The position numbers and the translations under genes are program-made. From Paraspadella gotoi (Eukaryota > Chaetognatha): a DNA stretch of 64,000 bases. Position 1 is the stretch's first letter. Every line of letters begins with the position of its first letter. Location of the stretch: positions 11,737,896-11,801,895 of the forward strand of contig CM119271.1 of assembly GCA_051294375.1 (NCBI GenBank). Reading direction: 5' to 3'. Below, piece after piece: positions 1 to 10,800 of the stretch. Under the pieces are notes generated by a model. The model saw only the letters and a list, made by a program, of their open reading frames with translations. It made no database searches and was not told the DNA's origin.

Positions 1-71
1 TTCGATCGTTGCCTGATAAGTTTAAATGATAATTTAATCTTTTATTATTGTTAAAAAATAAACTAATTTAC

Positions 72-150
72 CGTGAGTCAAAAGGTCACCCAGAACCCCG
101 ATGTCTTCGATGTCGTCCGTCAAACTTTCGTCGCATTCGATCGGCGCCAT
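72..150 (-). CDS. Partial first coding exon of an unidentified gene
   Basis: An ATG at 150 (minus strand) opens a 26-codon acidic reading frame (MAPIECDESLTDD...LLTHG) that ends at a good donor, CACG|GTAAAT, after position 72. The rest of the gene would lie beyond the left edge. The N-terminus is rich in Asp and Glu and has no recognisable domain, so no function is offered. It is called because the ATG context, the clean donor and the GC-richer exon inside AT-rich flanks resemble the first exons of the other minus-strand genes here. It could be a chance ORF. Confidence 0.35.
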
Positions 151-697
151 TTTTGTTTCATTTGAGTCTTGTGACAAAAAAAACATTACATAAACAAACA
201 AACAAACAGACCCAACAATCAAATAAGAAAATATACTCGAGCAATAGATCACAAAATGGCGATAAATCAACAAACCCATAAAAGTTTTTTTTTTAGAAAT
301 ATACGGAAACGCGATGAAAAGTAGAGACGGGCTCACGAAAAAAATGATATCCGTTTTTTTTCTGACCAGACACGGTTACTATCAAACTTTTATGAAATTT
401 TACATATAGAATCTTAATGACTAAATAAATAAAACTATCGAGGCGCATTTAGATATTCAACCCCTGAGAGAGATACAGGGCCCTGGGGCTAATTTTTGAC
501 TGTGGGGCTATATCTCGGCTCGGGGATCAAATATTAAAATTCGCCTCAGTAGTTCTAATTGTATTCCCATAGGAATCGTGCATACAAAATTTCAACAAAT
601 TTGGTCGAGAAGTCTATTCTGGGTCAGGAAAAATCCCGGTATCATTTTATATATGAAGCCTTCTGTTTTAAAAGTGCAAAATGTCCGAGGATCGACT
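151..697. other. AT-rich spacer
   Basis: No ORF, RNA gene or repeat that I can recognise lies between the partial first exon and the TP53RK stop codon. Confidence 0.5.
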
Positions 698-1858
698 TCA
701 TCCGACCATGAGTCTCTTCCTCCCTCGTAGCCTCACTTCCTCCAACTTAGCAAAGACTTCCACGAAAAGTTTCTTCTCGCTGTGTTTCTCGTAACTCTGC
801 AGCAAAAGAGCGAAGAGCCTCTCAGTGTTGGGATGAGTGCTGAGGAAGGCTCTCTCCAACACGTAGAGGTCGACTCCTTTGTGTTCCGCGAGATTTTCGT
901 GATGCGAGAGACCGAAGTCGATCAGAGTTAAGGATTCAGAGTCGGAGGGTCGAGTGAGGAGCCTGAAAAAAGCGAGAGGGGGGAAGTGGGATTCGAACTC
1001 GGCTTTGGGTTGACCTTTTGAAGGAGTCGGAGTTTTCTCTCTCAGAAAGATCAACCTAGTAGTATTCTATATGACATATACTGTAATATAACAAGGGACA
1101 TAAAAATTTCAATCATCATCATCATCATTCATCATCTAGTATTTTTTTGCAATGTTTAAGTATATCGTTTATATATATCTATGTTATCTATAGTATAGTT
1201 TAATTTGTAGTTAGTTATAGTATGTTTAATTATAACGTAACTGTTTTTCTACAATAGACTATAGAAGGAACCATTTTCAACAAAAATAATCTCAAAGAGG
1301 TTCCAAACGTAAGCAACCATTTATTTATCTAATAATTATAATTCATCACAACTGACATGTTGGACGTGGTGAGATCTCCGTGCACGATGTTCTCTCGATG
1401 CATCATCGCTAAAATCCTTCCGATTCGTCGACACACCTTCTCCAACTCCTCGTCCGCCTCGAAATTCCGTCGCGAGAGAATTAAATCTCTCACGGAAATC
1501 GCATCCGGGAAAAATTCCATTACGATCGAGTTCGTCTCTTGATCGACGAAGTAAACCGTCGGTACAGGAATTCCCGCCATCCTTTTAATAATTGTATTGT
1601 TGTATTATTAAGAAATTAATTTAAATTGATTAAATCTGATTTAACGATCGAGTCGAGACCGACTGACCGACATCGAGTGAGGGAACGGACTTCGGCCGTG
1701 ACCCGTTGTTGGGTCAAAGTTTTGTCGAGTTGCGGATGACGATATTTTTTACTGAATCGATGTTTGACCAAAGATTTTTTGCCATGAAAATCCATGGTGT
1801 AAAGTTTAGCTTCGGCGCCCTGAACGAGCGTAACGCAAGCCTCGTAAGGCGCGGTCAT
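698..1858 (-). CDS. TP53RK: TP53-regulating kinase (PRPK / Bud32), KEOPS subunit
   Basis: Exons (minus): 1668-1858, 1357-1581, 698-962; total 681 nt, 226 aa, the usual family length. Bud32/PRPK is the small atypical kinase/ATPase of the KEOPS complex, which makes t6A37 on ANN-decoding tRNAs. Visible motifs are the AEAKLY stretch near residue 15, the lysine in KSLVKHRF, the Bud32 signature HGDLTTSNM, the DFG motif in LIDFGLS, the [12 protein letters not shown] helix and the C-terminal [11 protein letters not shown] tail. Splicing joins CRMAGIPVP and SNMLLTRP in frame. Both donors read GTCAGT, and both introns are short and AT-rich. The start at 1858 gives an N-terminus of normal length. The next gene on the same strand stops at 2850. 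Confidence 0.95.
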
Positions 1859-2849
1859 TATGAGAGATCTGAAAGAAGAGAGGAGACTGAAAATGGAGGG
1901 AGCCTAACGTATTTTAATGACATAAAATCAAACATTAAATCCGCTCCTACGAAATTTATAGTCCCACTTATTGAACGTCAAAATACTAATAAACTAATAG
2001 GCACACAAGTGGATAATAAAAAATGAAATATAAAAACTACAAGTCTGGTTCTGTTTCGATAGTAAACTAATTCTAAATTGCACATAATGAAAATAAACTT
2101 GATGGCGAGAGTAGATAGAAAGATGAACTAAAATAATACTTTCCGTAAAAAATATTCGGAGAGAATCAACTGAGAAGTAATGTAGAATGTATTGTACCTC
2201 ATAATCTACATTCGAGTTTTTTCGATCTTTTCGATTACAATTTAAATTTCACCTTCACACTTTTAAAAGTCTAAAAATATCTGAATATAAATGACTGGAG
2301 ATTAAAAATAATTGAAATTGTATAATAACATCTGAAACATTTCATTGTCAAGAACCAGACTGGGTCCCTTTTTTTAATAATCAAAACTAATTTAACTTAG
2401 GACATAAGATAAACAGGCTTAATACTAACTGAATGTATAACGAAAAAAGGTATAAACGAGAGAAATATAAAAAGGTTTTCAATCACAGTATTCTCTAAAT
2501 TGTCCTAATTGATTCCGGAGAAACAACGAATAAAATTCACATTTTGCCATCGATGAGTTTTTGGTCACAGCGAACATCAAATAGAAATGATTGATTGATT
2601 GTCTTCTTTGGAAGTGACGACCTGAAAGTAAAAACAATTTTTTAAGATAATAAGTTCTTGCTTCCCCCCCCCAATTACTTGGAACAATTAATGCATAATA
2701 CTAATTACTAAACAATACGATTTACTTTAGAACATATGTTTAACGAATTTAACAGAATTTAACCAACCAATGATATCCAGCCCGTATCGATCTTTTCAAA
2801 CGACGACAACAACAACCCCGACTTCCCGCTCTCTTATTCAAACCTGGAC
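1859..2849. other. AT-rich intergenic region
   Basis: About 1 kb between TP53RK and the BTB-MBT gene. It is very AT-rich with a short C-run near 2665. I see no supported coding exon or RNA gene. Confidence 0.5.
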
Positions 2850-3926
2850 TCAGAGAAGAGGCCCCGCGCATTCGAGAGAATCTCGAGTCTTCAAATGCCA
2901 CTTGATGGGAAAAATGTTTCGATCCTTGAAACTGCAGACGTAATCGTAAGTCGAAGAGTATCCGTCGAATCCAACCTTTACCTGGTTAACGTATAAGAAA
3001 CCATTTAAAACCCAATAAATAACGGATTATTATTAACATTATTATTAATAAATACCCTATTTCCATCCTCCTCGCTCTCCTTGATCGTCGCGGGGCAGAG
3101 GAGATGGGGATTCTTGAGGTCGACGGCCTCCAACTTGTCGCCGACGCGAAAGAGATTCCGCGGCGGCGACGAAGGCGACTTGGCGAACCACTCGGCCCGA
3201 GCCACCAGGTGTCGATCTCAAATTTGCCAATTTCTCCAAATTAATACTTAGAATTGTTTCTATTGTGGCGGTATATTCACACTGTTGGACATAAACTCTC
3301 GTTGTAATCCTCACGTCCATCATCGTTCAGCCAATTCCATTGGCTGACAGCCCACAGGGGGAACGCACCATCCCAGGCGTTGTGTTCCATCCACAGTCCT
3401 CACGACTTCCCTTTGGGTTGGCAAAGGGACACCGCGCCAATGACTGGAGGCGTCACTGAGGGTCGGAAGCCCCCAAAGCCAACAGTGAGATGCCCCATCC
3501 CAATGGGCCTCACAGGCAACCCGGCTGTTAGATATTTGGGGATAATCTTGGTCTTTTTTTTTTCTCAGGGTTACGAAGTTAGAAGAAGAAGTTGAGGTAA
3601 AGGGTGGTTGAGGGGATTAGTGTTAGGAATAATCACCAAACAGTACATGATATAGCTTGGTTAATGGTTATACAAATAAAATTAAGCAGATATTTCAAAC
3701 CTCTCTTCAAGGTGGCGAGTCTCTGGGAGAGTCGGCGGTGAAATTGCACAGGATTGAAGGATGAAGAAGGCGGAACCGCGATGAAGTCGACGTTGGAGGT
3801 GGAAAGGTCGAGATGACGGAGAGAGTCGCAGTCGATCGTCCGCCAGAAACTGTTTTCTTTGGTCATCCCGTCGGTGAAACATAATTTCACTTTGATTCTG
3901 GGGCAAGAAACGGAATGGTGTCTCAA

Positions 3927-3969
<43 letters not shown>

Positions 3970-5766
3970 CTACCTGTATCCCTTGACATCGTCAACGACT
4001 GCAAGATTAAAGAGATCCCTATTCAACTCTTCGGGCGTCGCCCGAACCAAGAGATGCGTCCCGATCTTGAACCAATTCTTGGAGGGATCGACGGGCTGTT
4101 TGAAGGCCTCCACCGGCGCCGCCCGCACATCATTCTCCAAGAGATACTCGTCCCAGGTTTTGACGTAATCGTCGGCCTTTCTCTTCCGCACCGACTTTCG
4201 AATCGTCTCGTCCGGGTTGGAAAGGGCCAAACTCTGATCCAGATCGCAAGGGATTATTGGATTGATCTTCGGACGCGGGAGGGATCGAGTTCCTCGGCGA
4301 ACGAAGGACGGAGGGATGGAATCGGAAGATAACTCGGAAGGCGTCGACTCTGGAGGAGAAGTTCCCTCCACGAAGGTTAAGACGACGGATTTGGCGGATC
4401 CAGAAGAACCGTAGGAACCGGGAGATAAGGCGGGAAAGGAGCCGATTGGATCGCAGCTTCTCTTTCCTATTTTCTCATTGGTGTCATCATTCGTTTCATC
4501 GGCTTTGGCTTTAATCACAATGGGCCCCGTGATTCCTTCCAACTTTTTGACAAAAACCCTAAGCGTCGAATTGCCTTCCAAAGCTTTAAGAATAATGCAA
4601 TCCCCCTTGCTGTCGTTTTTCTTGCAGCTGCTGTTATTACTGTTAACTGGACGTGATTGTTCTGGACAATCTGTATCGATCTTCCAGACGACGGCGCTCT
4701 CGGTTGATGGGAGACTCCCGGTCAACGAGTCGGGCGATCGAGAGCGCTCGTCGATCGAAGACACGCAACTCGAAAGCGACTCTGTTATCGTCGACGCCGT
4801 CGCCATGGAAACGCGGGGCATCGCGGAAGAAGCGCTTTTCGAAGAGCGCGATAACCTCGAGGGGGTTTTCTTAGAAATGCGCGGCAACGTGGAGGAGGAA
4901 GCGCCTTTAAAAGGACGAAGAATCGGCGAAGAAGTTGAGACGGGAGACAAAATTCCTATCTCGGTAGAAGCGCAGGAGGTCGCCACCTCCGTCGCCGTTT
5001 CATCCGTGCTAATCGTTTCACATTCATAATCCCGTTTCTTTGATGATTTGCAATACTGAAACATCTGGACTGCCTCTTCGCCATCCACAACCCCTGAGGC
5101 CAGGCATTCAAGGATGTCCCCATTTCGAAAGAGGAGACCGTTTGTCTCCGCGTATTCGGTGAGCGACATCCCGCGATTCTTGAGCCAAGTGACCAGCCAG
5201 GGCAGGAAGTTGGTCGGTTTCTCTCGCGTCTCTCGTACCACAAACTCTACAAATTCGCGAGAAAACCCGTGGCCCGGGAAGTTGGAATATAAAAATGGAG
5301 ACTCGAGAAAGCCAATGAGTGCGGACTTTAAAAGTGGCAAATTGTGCCAAATGACGAGCGGCAATAGGCTGGCAATATTTTGCGCTGACACGCACTTTGC
5401 TAATATTTTCTGGCATGACAGTGACAAAGAAGACCAGTCTAACTCGGCCGCCACTCGCAACAGTTGGAGAATGTCGTCAAATGGTTCGTTCTCAGGCAAA
5501 AGGTCGAAATAAAGAAAATAAACAAAGAGCTCGAGTTGTCTCTGTGACAGAATAGTTGCAGTTGTAAGTTGGACGCGGCGCGGGATGTTGAGAGGGCCAG
5601 CTGGAATCATCGATTGGATTCGCCGGCAGTTGGAGGTTTGGAGGACGAGTGAGTGGAGTGCAACGGAGGGATGTCGGACGCCGATGGACGGGCGTGGGTC
5701 GCGTTGGAAAATCTCCACATCCTTGAAAGCCTCATCATCGATGAGACGGTCGACCAGGGAACTCAT
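2850..5766 (-). CDS. BTB-BACK protein with two C-terminal MBT repeats
   Basis: Exons (minus): 3974-5766, 3701-3897, 3056-3216, 2850-2981; phases add to 2283 nt, 760 aa. Residues about 1-115 look like a BTB fold (DEAFKDVEIF, HSLVL, LELFVYFLYFDLLP), followed by a BACK-like helical region to about 220. A long Ser/Thr-rich linker follows. The C-terminal third holds two MBT repeats: repeat 1 from about 534 (DYVKTWDEYLLEN, APVEAFK, then GYRIKVKLCFTDG and NSFWRTIDCDSLRHLDL) and repeat 2 from about 670 (NLFRVGDKLEAVDLKNP, VKVGFDGYSSTYDYVC, FPIKWHLKT). MBT repeats read methyl-lysine on histones; BTB domains dimerise or bind Cullin 3. A chromatin-linked adaptor role is inference. The aromatic cage is only partly conserved (YDYVC instead of YDYWC). 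The 3' acceptor at 3217 has a weak pyrimidine tract and is the least certain junction. Confidence 0.8.
3310..3570. repeat. GC-rich block inside intron 3 of the BTB-MBT gene, possible mobile fragment
   Basis: The intron between 3217 and 3700 contains a block of much higher GC content than any other intron nearby. It opens with a perfect 9-bp palindrome arm pair (TCAGCCAAT ... ATTGGCTGA, 3327-3347). No ORF of note is kept. The composition suggests an inserted fragment, but I cannot name a family. Confidence 0.3.
3926..3967. repeat. (GA)n microsatellite in intron 1 of the BTB-MBT gene
   Basis: About 20 GA units directly downstream (minus strand) of the exon 1 donor at 3973. The transcribed strand reads (CT)n. 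Confidence 0.9.
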
Positions 5767-6296
5767 GCTCGCCGGAATCAGTTCTCTTGATTTTCAAAAG
5801 ATTAAAAGAGTGCCTTGCGGGAGGAGGGGAAAAATTACAATGACGGAATGGGAGCATCGGAATATCTCAGTTTAAAATGCAAAAATAGTAAAATAGTAAC
5901 ATATGTGTCTATGGATCAGTAGATCTGGGGGTCAAAAAGGTGTGAATCTTCACAAAGTTTTAACCTGATTACGATAGTGAAACCAAAATTTTTGCTTTAA
6001 GGTCCTCAAGCCGAGAAAATTAAATGGTCAGTGCTTGTCACGGATTGACCAAGTTATGAAGAGCAAATCGAAACCCGCCTCAAACAAATTCTTGTAATTT
6101 CAATCATTTACTACTGAGAAACTACAAATTTCTTTTTGATTTAAAACATGAATCAGAAAGGAGAATTTCGATAGTGGGCCATGGCGCACCGCGACTAAAG
6201 CTAAAAATGCACAGCATGGGTCTAATAAGTAAACTATTATCAACATAGTTAACTATTAATATATAACTAGCGACGTTTCTCCCCCACCTCCCGCCC
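5767..6296. other. Intergenic spacer
   Basis: AT-rich spacer between the BTB-MBT start codon and the GID8 stop codon. Nothing recognisable. Confidence 0.5.
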
Positions 6297-6988
6297 TCAT
6301 TTATTGGACATCTGCAAATCGGCGGTGGAGAGGTTCACGATCTTCGGGTAGACGACTTTCTTATTGTCCAACTCGTTCTGCGCCCACAACAGCAGTTTCA
6401 ACAGGTTGGAGATCTTGGGGACGGCGTCCCTGTTCTCCGCAGAAAGGATGGCGGCGTTGAGCTCCGAGGCGACCTTCTGTCGGTGGCAAGGATGGAGAAG
6501 GTCGCGGAAGGGGCACGACTCCGGAGACTCGAAGGCCAACAGGGCCAGAGTTCGCTCCAGTTCGCTGAGGACGCCGGGGTTTTCTGAGTGGAGTCGAGGT
6601 AGAGGGAGGCAAGAGGACAAGTACAAAATAAAAAAGGACAATGGAATTATGGTCAGAAATAAGAAATTGAAAAGGAAAAAAGGAAAATAAGTCAATTTGG
6701 CCAAAGCAGAGGATAATATTTATTAAGGTGAGGGCCAAGAGTTAATAGAAAAAGGTGATTATTTCCTCACAGGCCCGGACCTCCCCTTCCACCCCGCCTG
6801 TTTAATGTTTACCTTCTCCTCGCTCCGCCAGGTGAATCTGCGCGAATTCCAGCGCCTGTTCGATCTGTTTTTCTCTTATCAACTCAATGAGTTGTTGTTG
6901 TTGGAGATGGAAGTAGAGGTAGCGATCGTTGTCGAGCAACTCGGGATGGTAGTCGTTCACGAGACCAATTGACTCTTGAATGCGACCC

Positions 6989-7036
<48 letters not shown>

Positions 7037-7555
7037 GCAATACTTTTCAATTTCTTTTACTAACATTTTACTAAATTTTTCTTCTTTTTATTTTATCAAT
7101 TTCATTTTTTTTGTGCTTCAGTTTCATCAATTTCTATACATTTTACAAATTTCTAATCATTTACAAATTAATTTTGTTATTTAATTTTAATAAATTCCAT
7201 TTCCCCCCCCCCAACAACCGACCTGATGAATCAACTCCTTAATCTTAATCCTCAAATCGAGCGAATCCAAATCCACGTTCGTCTCGACGCCGGATTCCTT
7301 CTGAAACTTCTCGGCGGCCTCTTTGAAGCCTTCGGTGACGAGGTAGTTCATGATGAGTTTGTTCATGTCCGCTCTGGGGACGGGATGAGACTCCAACTTG
7401 GTCGCCCACTCATCTCGCGACACCTCCAGACACTTGGGGTCCGAGTGGAGCGCGCTGGAGCTAGAACCGCCCGTGAGCGTGACGATGTTGGAGCCGGGGA
7501 TCGATCCCGAGGGACCGAGGGAGCTCGTGGATCCCCCGAGGGATCCCGATGCCAT
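6297..7555 (-). CDS. GID8: GID8 (TWA1), LisH-CTLH-CRA subunit of the CTLH/GID E3 ligase
   Basis: Exons (minus): 7223-7555, 6813-6987, 6297-6583; 795 nt, 264 aa. GID8 is the central scaffold of the CTLH (muskelin/RanBPM) E3 ubiquitin ligase. After a Ser/Gly-rich N-terminus comes the LisH motif ([21 protein letters not shown]), then CTLH ([43 protein letters not shown]) and CRA ([11 protein letters not shown] ... [16 protein letters not shown]). The family end [12 protein letters not shown] is present. The acceptor of exon 2 sits directly after an (AAT)n tract with no pyrimidine run, yet the encoded GRIQES sequence shows the junction is right. The gene diverges from the fibrinogen-domain gene starting at 7876. 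Confidence 0.95.
6988..7036. repeat. (TTA)n microsatellite at the GID8 intron 1 acceptor
   Basis: About 16 TTA units abut the splice acceptor of GID8 exon 2. The transcribed strand reads (AAT)n then AAG|GGT. Confidence 0.9.
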
Positions 7556-7875
7556 CGCTTGCAGAATGGTGCCGGTCGGTGTGGGGGGCGACGGAGAGGA
7601 AAGAATCAGCGGGGGGCGGAGGGGGGCGTATCTGTCTCTTTTGAGATAATATATTAACTATTTTTGGTTGAGAAATAAAAAAAAAAAGAATCCGATTGAA
7701 AATCTATTTGCCAGTTTTCTATACAATTTCTAGAGACATCAAACAAATTAATGTAAATAAACATTAAACAAAGAATCATCTACAGTCTTCAAATAAAAGT
7801 TTCCAAGTCTCACGAGTCTACTTAACGCTCTTTGCATCGTTTTTCTGATCTACAGTCTTTAGTAAAGAGTTGGAG
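7556..7875. promoter_or_regulatory. Shared divergent promoter region, GID8 / fibrinogen-domain gene
   Basis: The two start codons (7555 minus, 7876 plus) face away from each other across 320 bp. The left half is GC-rich and G/C-skewed, the right half AT-rich. No individual factor site is claimed. The only evidence is the head-to-head arrangement. Confidence 0.5.
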
Positions 7876-10800
7876 ATGGGCGCGGGATTTTCCATCGGCA
7901 AGAAAAAGGAAGAAGAAGAAGAAGAAGAGGAAGAGGAGCTTCTAGACGACGACGAAGACGACGTCAAAAGATTGAAACAGAAATCAAACGATGTTGACGA
8001 ATCAGAAGAGGTTTATAGTTTGTTACATTTAATAAATTTATTGTGGTAGTAACCTTTCTTTTTCGTTGTTATATGTATTTGGGCAAAATGATTTTTGTTT
8101 CACAACGAATTTTATTTTATCATATAAACGTACATGTTTCGGCTTTGGACCCTTACGCAGGCAATGGGCAGGCGATGCCTCTCCCTCGACTGTAGCAACT
8201 CAATCCCTCTCTCTGGGGAGCGAGCGTCGACCAAAACGACGGCTCCAGGAGGAGGGGGAGGAGTCCAGCACTCCTGTCACAAAAGTGGCAAGAACTGACA
8301 ACCGCCCACCTCGTCAGCAGGCGAGAAGAGAGCAGCTGGCAGGCGTATCAGGCCAAAGAGACATTCGAGTAGCACTTGGAATGTTTCCGCAAGGAAGCCT
8401 CCCTATCCCGACAATAACATATTCGGTTCAATTGTCCTCTCAACCAATGACACGCCAATGACCCAGCCCATCGCCCGAGCCTCTCATTTGTCCAAACCAA
8501 GGGGGGCCAGCTCACTTTGAGCTCTATCTTAATTCTTAATTTCTAACTTTATTAACAATTCTTTACACTAAATGTATCTTCTCACTTTCACATTTCATTT
8601 TCACCTTCACTTATTTATTCATTAAATAGTTAATTGTTAATAACAGTTTAAAAACTTTATTTGTTGTACATTTGAAATGTAATATTATTTTCTCTCTCCT
8701 GTCTCTCTCTCTCTCCCTCTCTCTCCCAATCTCTCTCACTCTGACCATTTCATTTCTTATTCAAAACTAAAATCTCTATCTGTCCTCATTCTTAACCTGT
8801 TCCTCACCACTTGACCACTATTCTTTTTTCTCAACTCTGTGTTGGAAACTTTGCCCTATCTCTCTCTCTCCCTTCTTTCACACAAAAAACTGTACAAATT
8901 TTCACAAATCATTGACGCTGAAGAAGGCTTGCATCCAAAGCCGAAACATGTACGTTTATATGATAAAATAAATTCGTTGTGAAACAAAAATCATTTTGCC
9001 CAAATAATTTTATTATAATTAATTATTTATCAATGTATTCAATAGTAATCTACTGTATGTAATCTGGTGGAGGTCATTGGCGCAGAAGGCAAGTCATTCG
9101 CCTCCCAACTTAATTTATTTATAATTTATTTTTTATTTATACATTTATCATTTATTTATCTATCATTTATTCCTGATAGTTCTTTCGTATCTATTACGAC
9201 GGATCAAAAAATTTTACAGGGAACGAACGAGTTAGTTTGCTGCAATTGTTCTGAATGCTGTTCTTCCTGCAAATGCTGTGCGTGCTCCGCTTGCTGCGAG
9301 GGATGCTGCGCAACTTGCGACAAAAAACTAAGGGCGGCGGAAAAGTGGCTGGGCGTGTCGCGATCGGTCGTCGTCGCCTTCGTCGTCATGGTCATCTTTG
9401 CCATCGTCTCTATCTTCTTGGCCAATCGGTACAACGTTTTTCTGGAAGAGTACGAAGCGCACTTCAACGACACCGAGGCCACCGATGAGATCGGCATGTG
9501 AGAGATTTAAACAATCTTTTAATTAATTTAACATTTAATTAAACATTTAATTAAACTTTTAATTAATTTAACATTTAATTAAACTTTTCCTCTCCTTCAA
9601 GTCACGTGGACAAACTCTTCGACGAGATGCTCCTCAGAGAGAACGCCTTCATGGCCATCGCCCATAGAGTGGACGACCTACTCGACGACATCGCCCTTCG
9701 CCAAATGAAAGGCACCTGCTTCGTCTCCAAAGTCAGGACCAACTCGTCCCAAACGGACACGGCCACGAACAAAGCCTCTCTCGTCCGCGAACACATTTGG
9801 CTCAAGTTCAGCGAACCCGTCGAGAGTCTCTGCGAGGGAACGACTGAAGGAGGAGGATGGCTCCTCTTTCAACGCCACCGCCCGCTCGAGGATGAAGGGG
9901 CGTTCGAGGCGGCGGATTGGGACGCCTACCGGGACGGTTTCGGCGACCCTGGCCAAGATTCCGGCGCCTACTGGCTCGGGCTGAATCTCTTGCATCGGCT
10001 GACCCGCCAGGGCATGTGGGACTTGTTGATCAAGCTTAAGTGGAGCGACGGATCGTTGCGGGGACGATGGGGATTCGTCAAATACTCGGGATTCCAGATC
10101 GAAGGAGAAAACGAAAACTTTAAGATTCGATTCGACAAATCGACGAGGAAGTCGAGCGGACTTCCCGGCGCCGGAGGGACGCCGGCTTTTGTGCCGACGG
10201 AGTGCCGAGGACTCTGCTCGTGCGTGGAATTTAATGGAAAGCCTTTTACCACGAGGGACAGGTGACAGAAAATGTTTTTTTTTAATTAGTTTACTTCATA
10301 TCAAATTGTATATTAAATCATATATATATGATAATAGATATATATGTATAAGTATATTGTGGATAAGGCGCTTAGTGGAACCAGGCTTGAGGGTTTTCCA
10401 CGCCCCCAAGGGGCTTACGGCCGTCCTCACACTTCCCGCGGGTAGATACCGGGTTGGGATTGAACCCGGTACCTAGTGGTCATGAGCTGATGGCTTTACT
10501 CAATGAGCCACCGGGTCAGGACTGAAGTGTCATGCTTAGAGGCGGGGGTGAACTTTGTATGCCCCACATACATATATATATATATATATTATATAAGTCC
10601 AAGGGTGGAAAAATATAATCCGGGGGCGGTGAATATTAGTCCAAGGGCGGGGGAGAAAATTGGTGTCGACGAGAGAAAAAGGGACGGGGTCTGGGACTTA
10701 GGCTATAGGGGAATTGTTCTTTTGGTTCTTGGTTAATTTTCTTATAAGTCGGAGACGAAGCAAGGACTTGGGGTGGGGCTTTTCGTGATTACGGGTTCGA

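Noticed and set aside
3057-3323. 88-codon minus-strand ORF overlapping the MBT exon
   Set aside because: Alternate frame of the exon that encodes MBT repeat 2, which has family-specific motifs in the other frame.
8066-8461. Protein-coding gene in intron 1 of the fibrinogen-domain gene
   Set aside because: The frame starts inside the element's left inverted arm and ends in low-complexity sequence. It is treated as part of the mobile element.
10440-10515. tRNA gene (A and B boxes on the minus strand)
   Set aside because: The sequence does not fold into an acceptor stem and anticodon arm of a tRNA, and the same head is repeated at 32390, so it is a SINE promoter.
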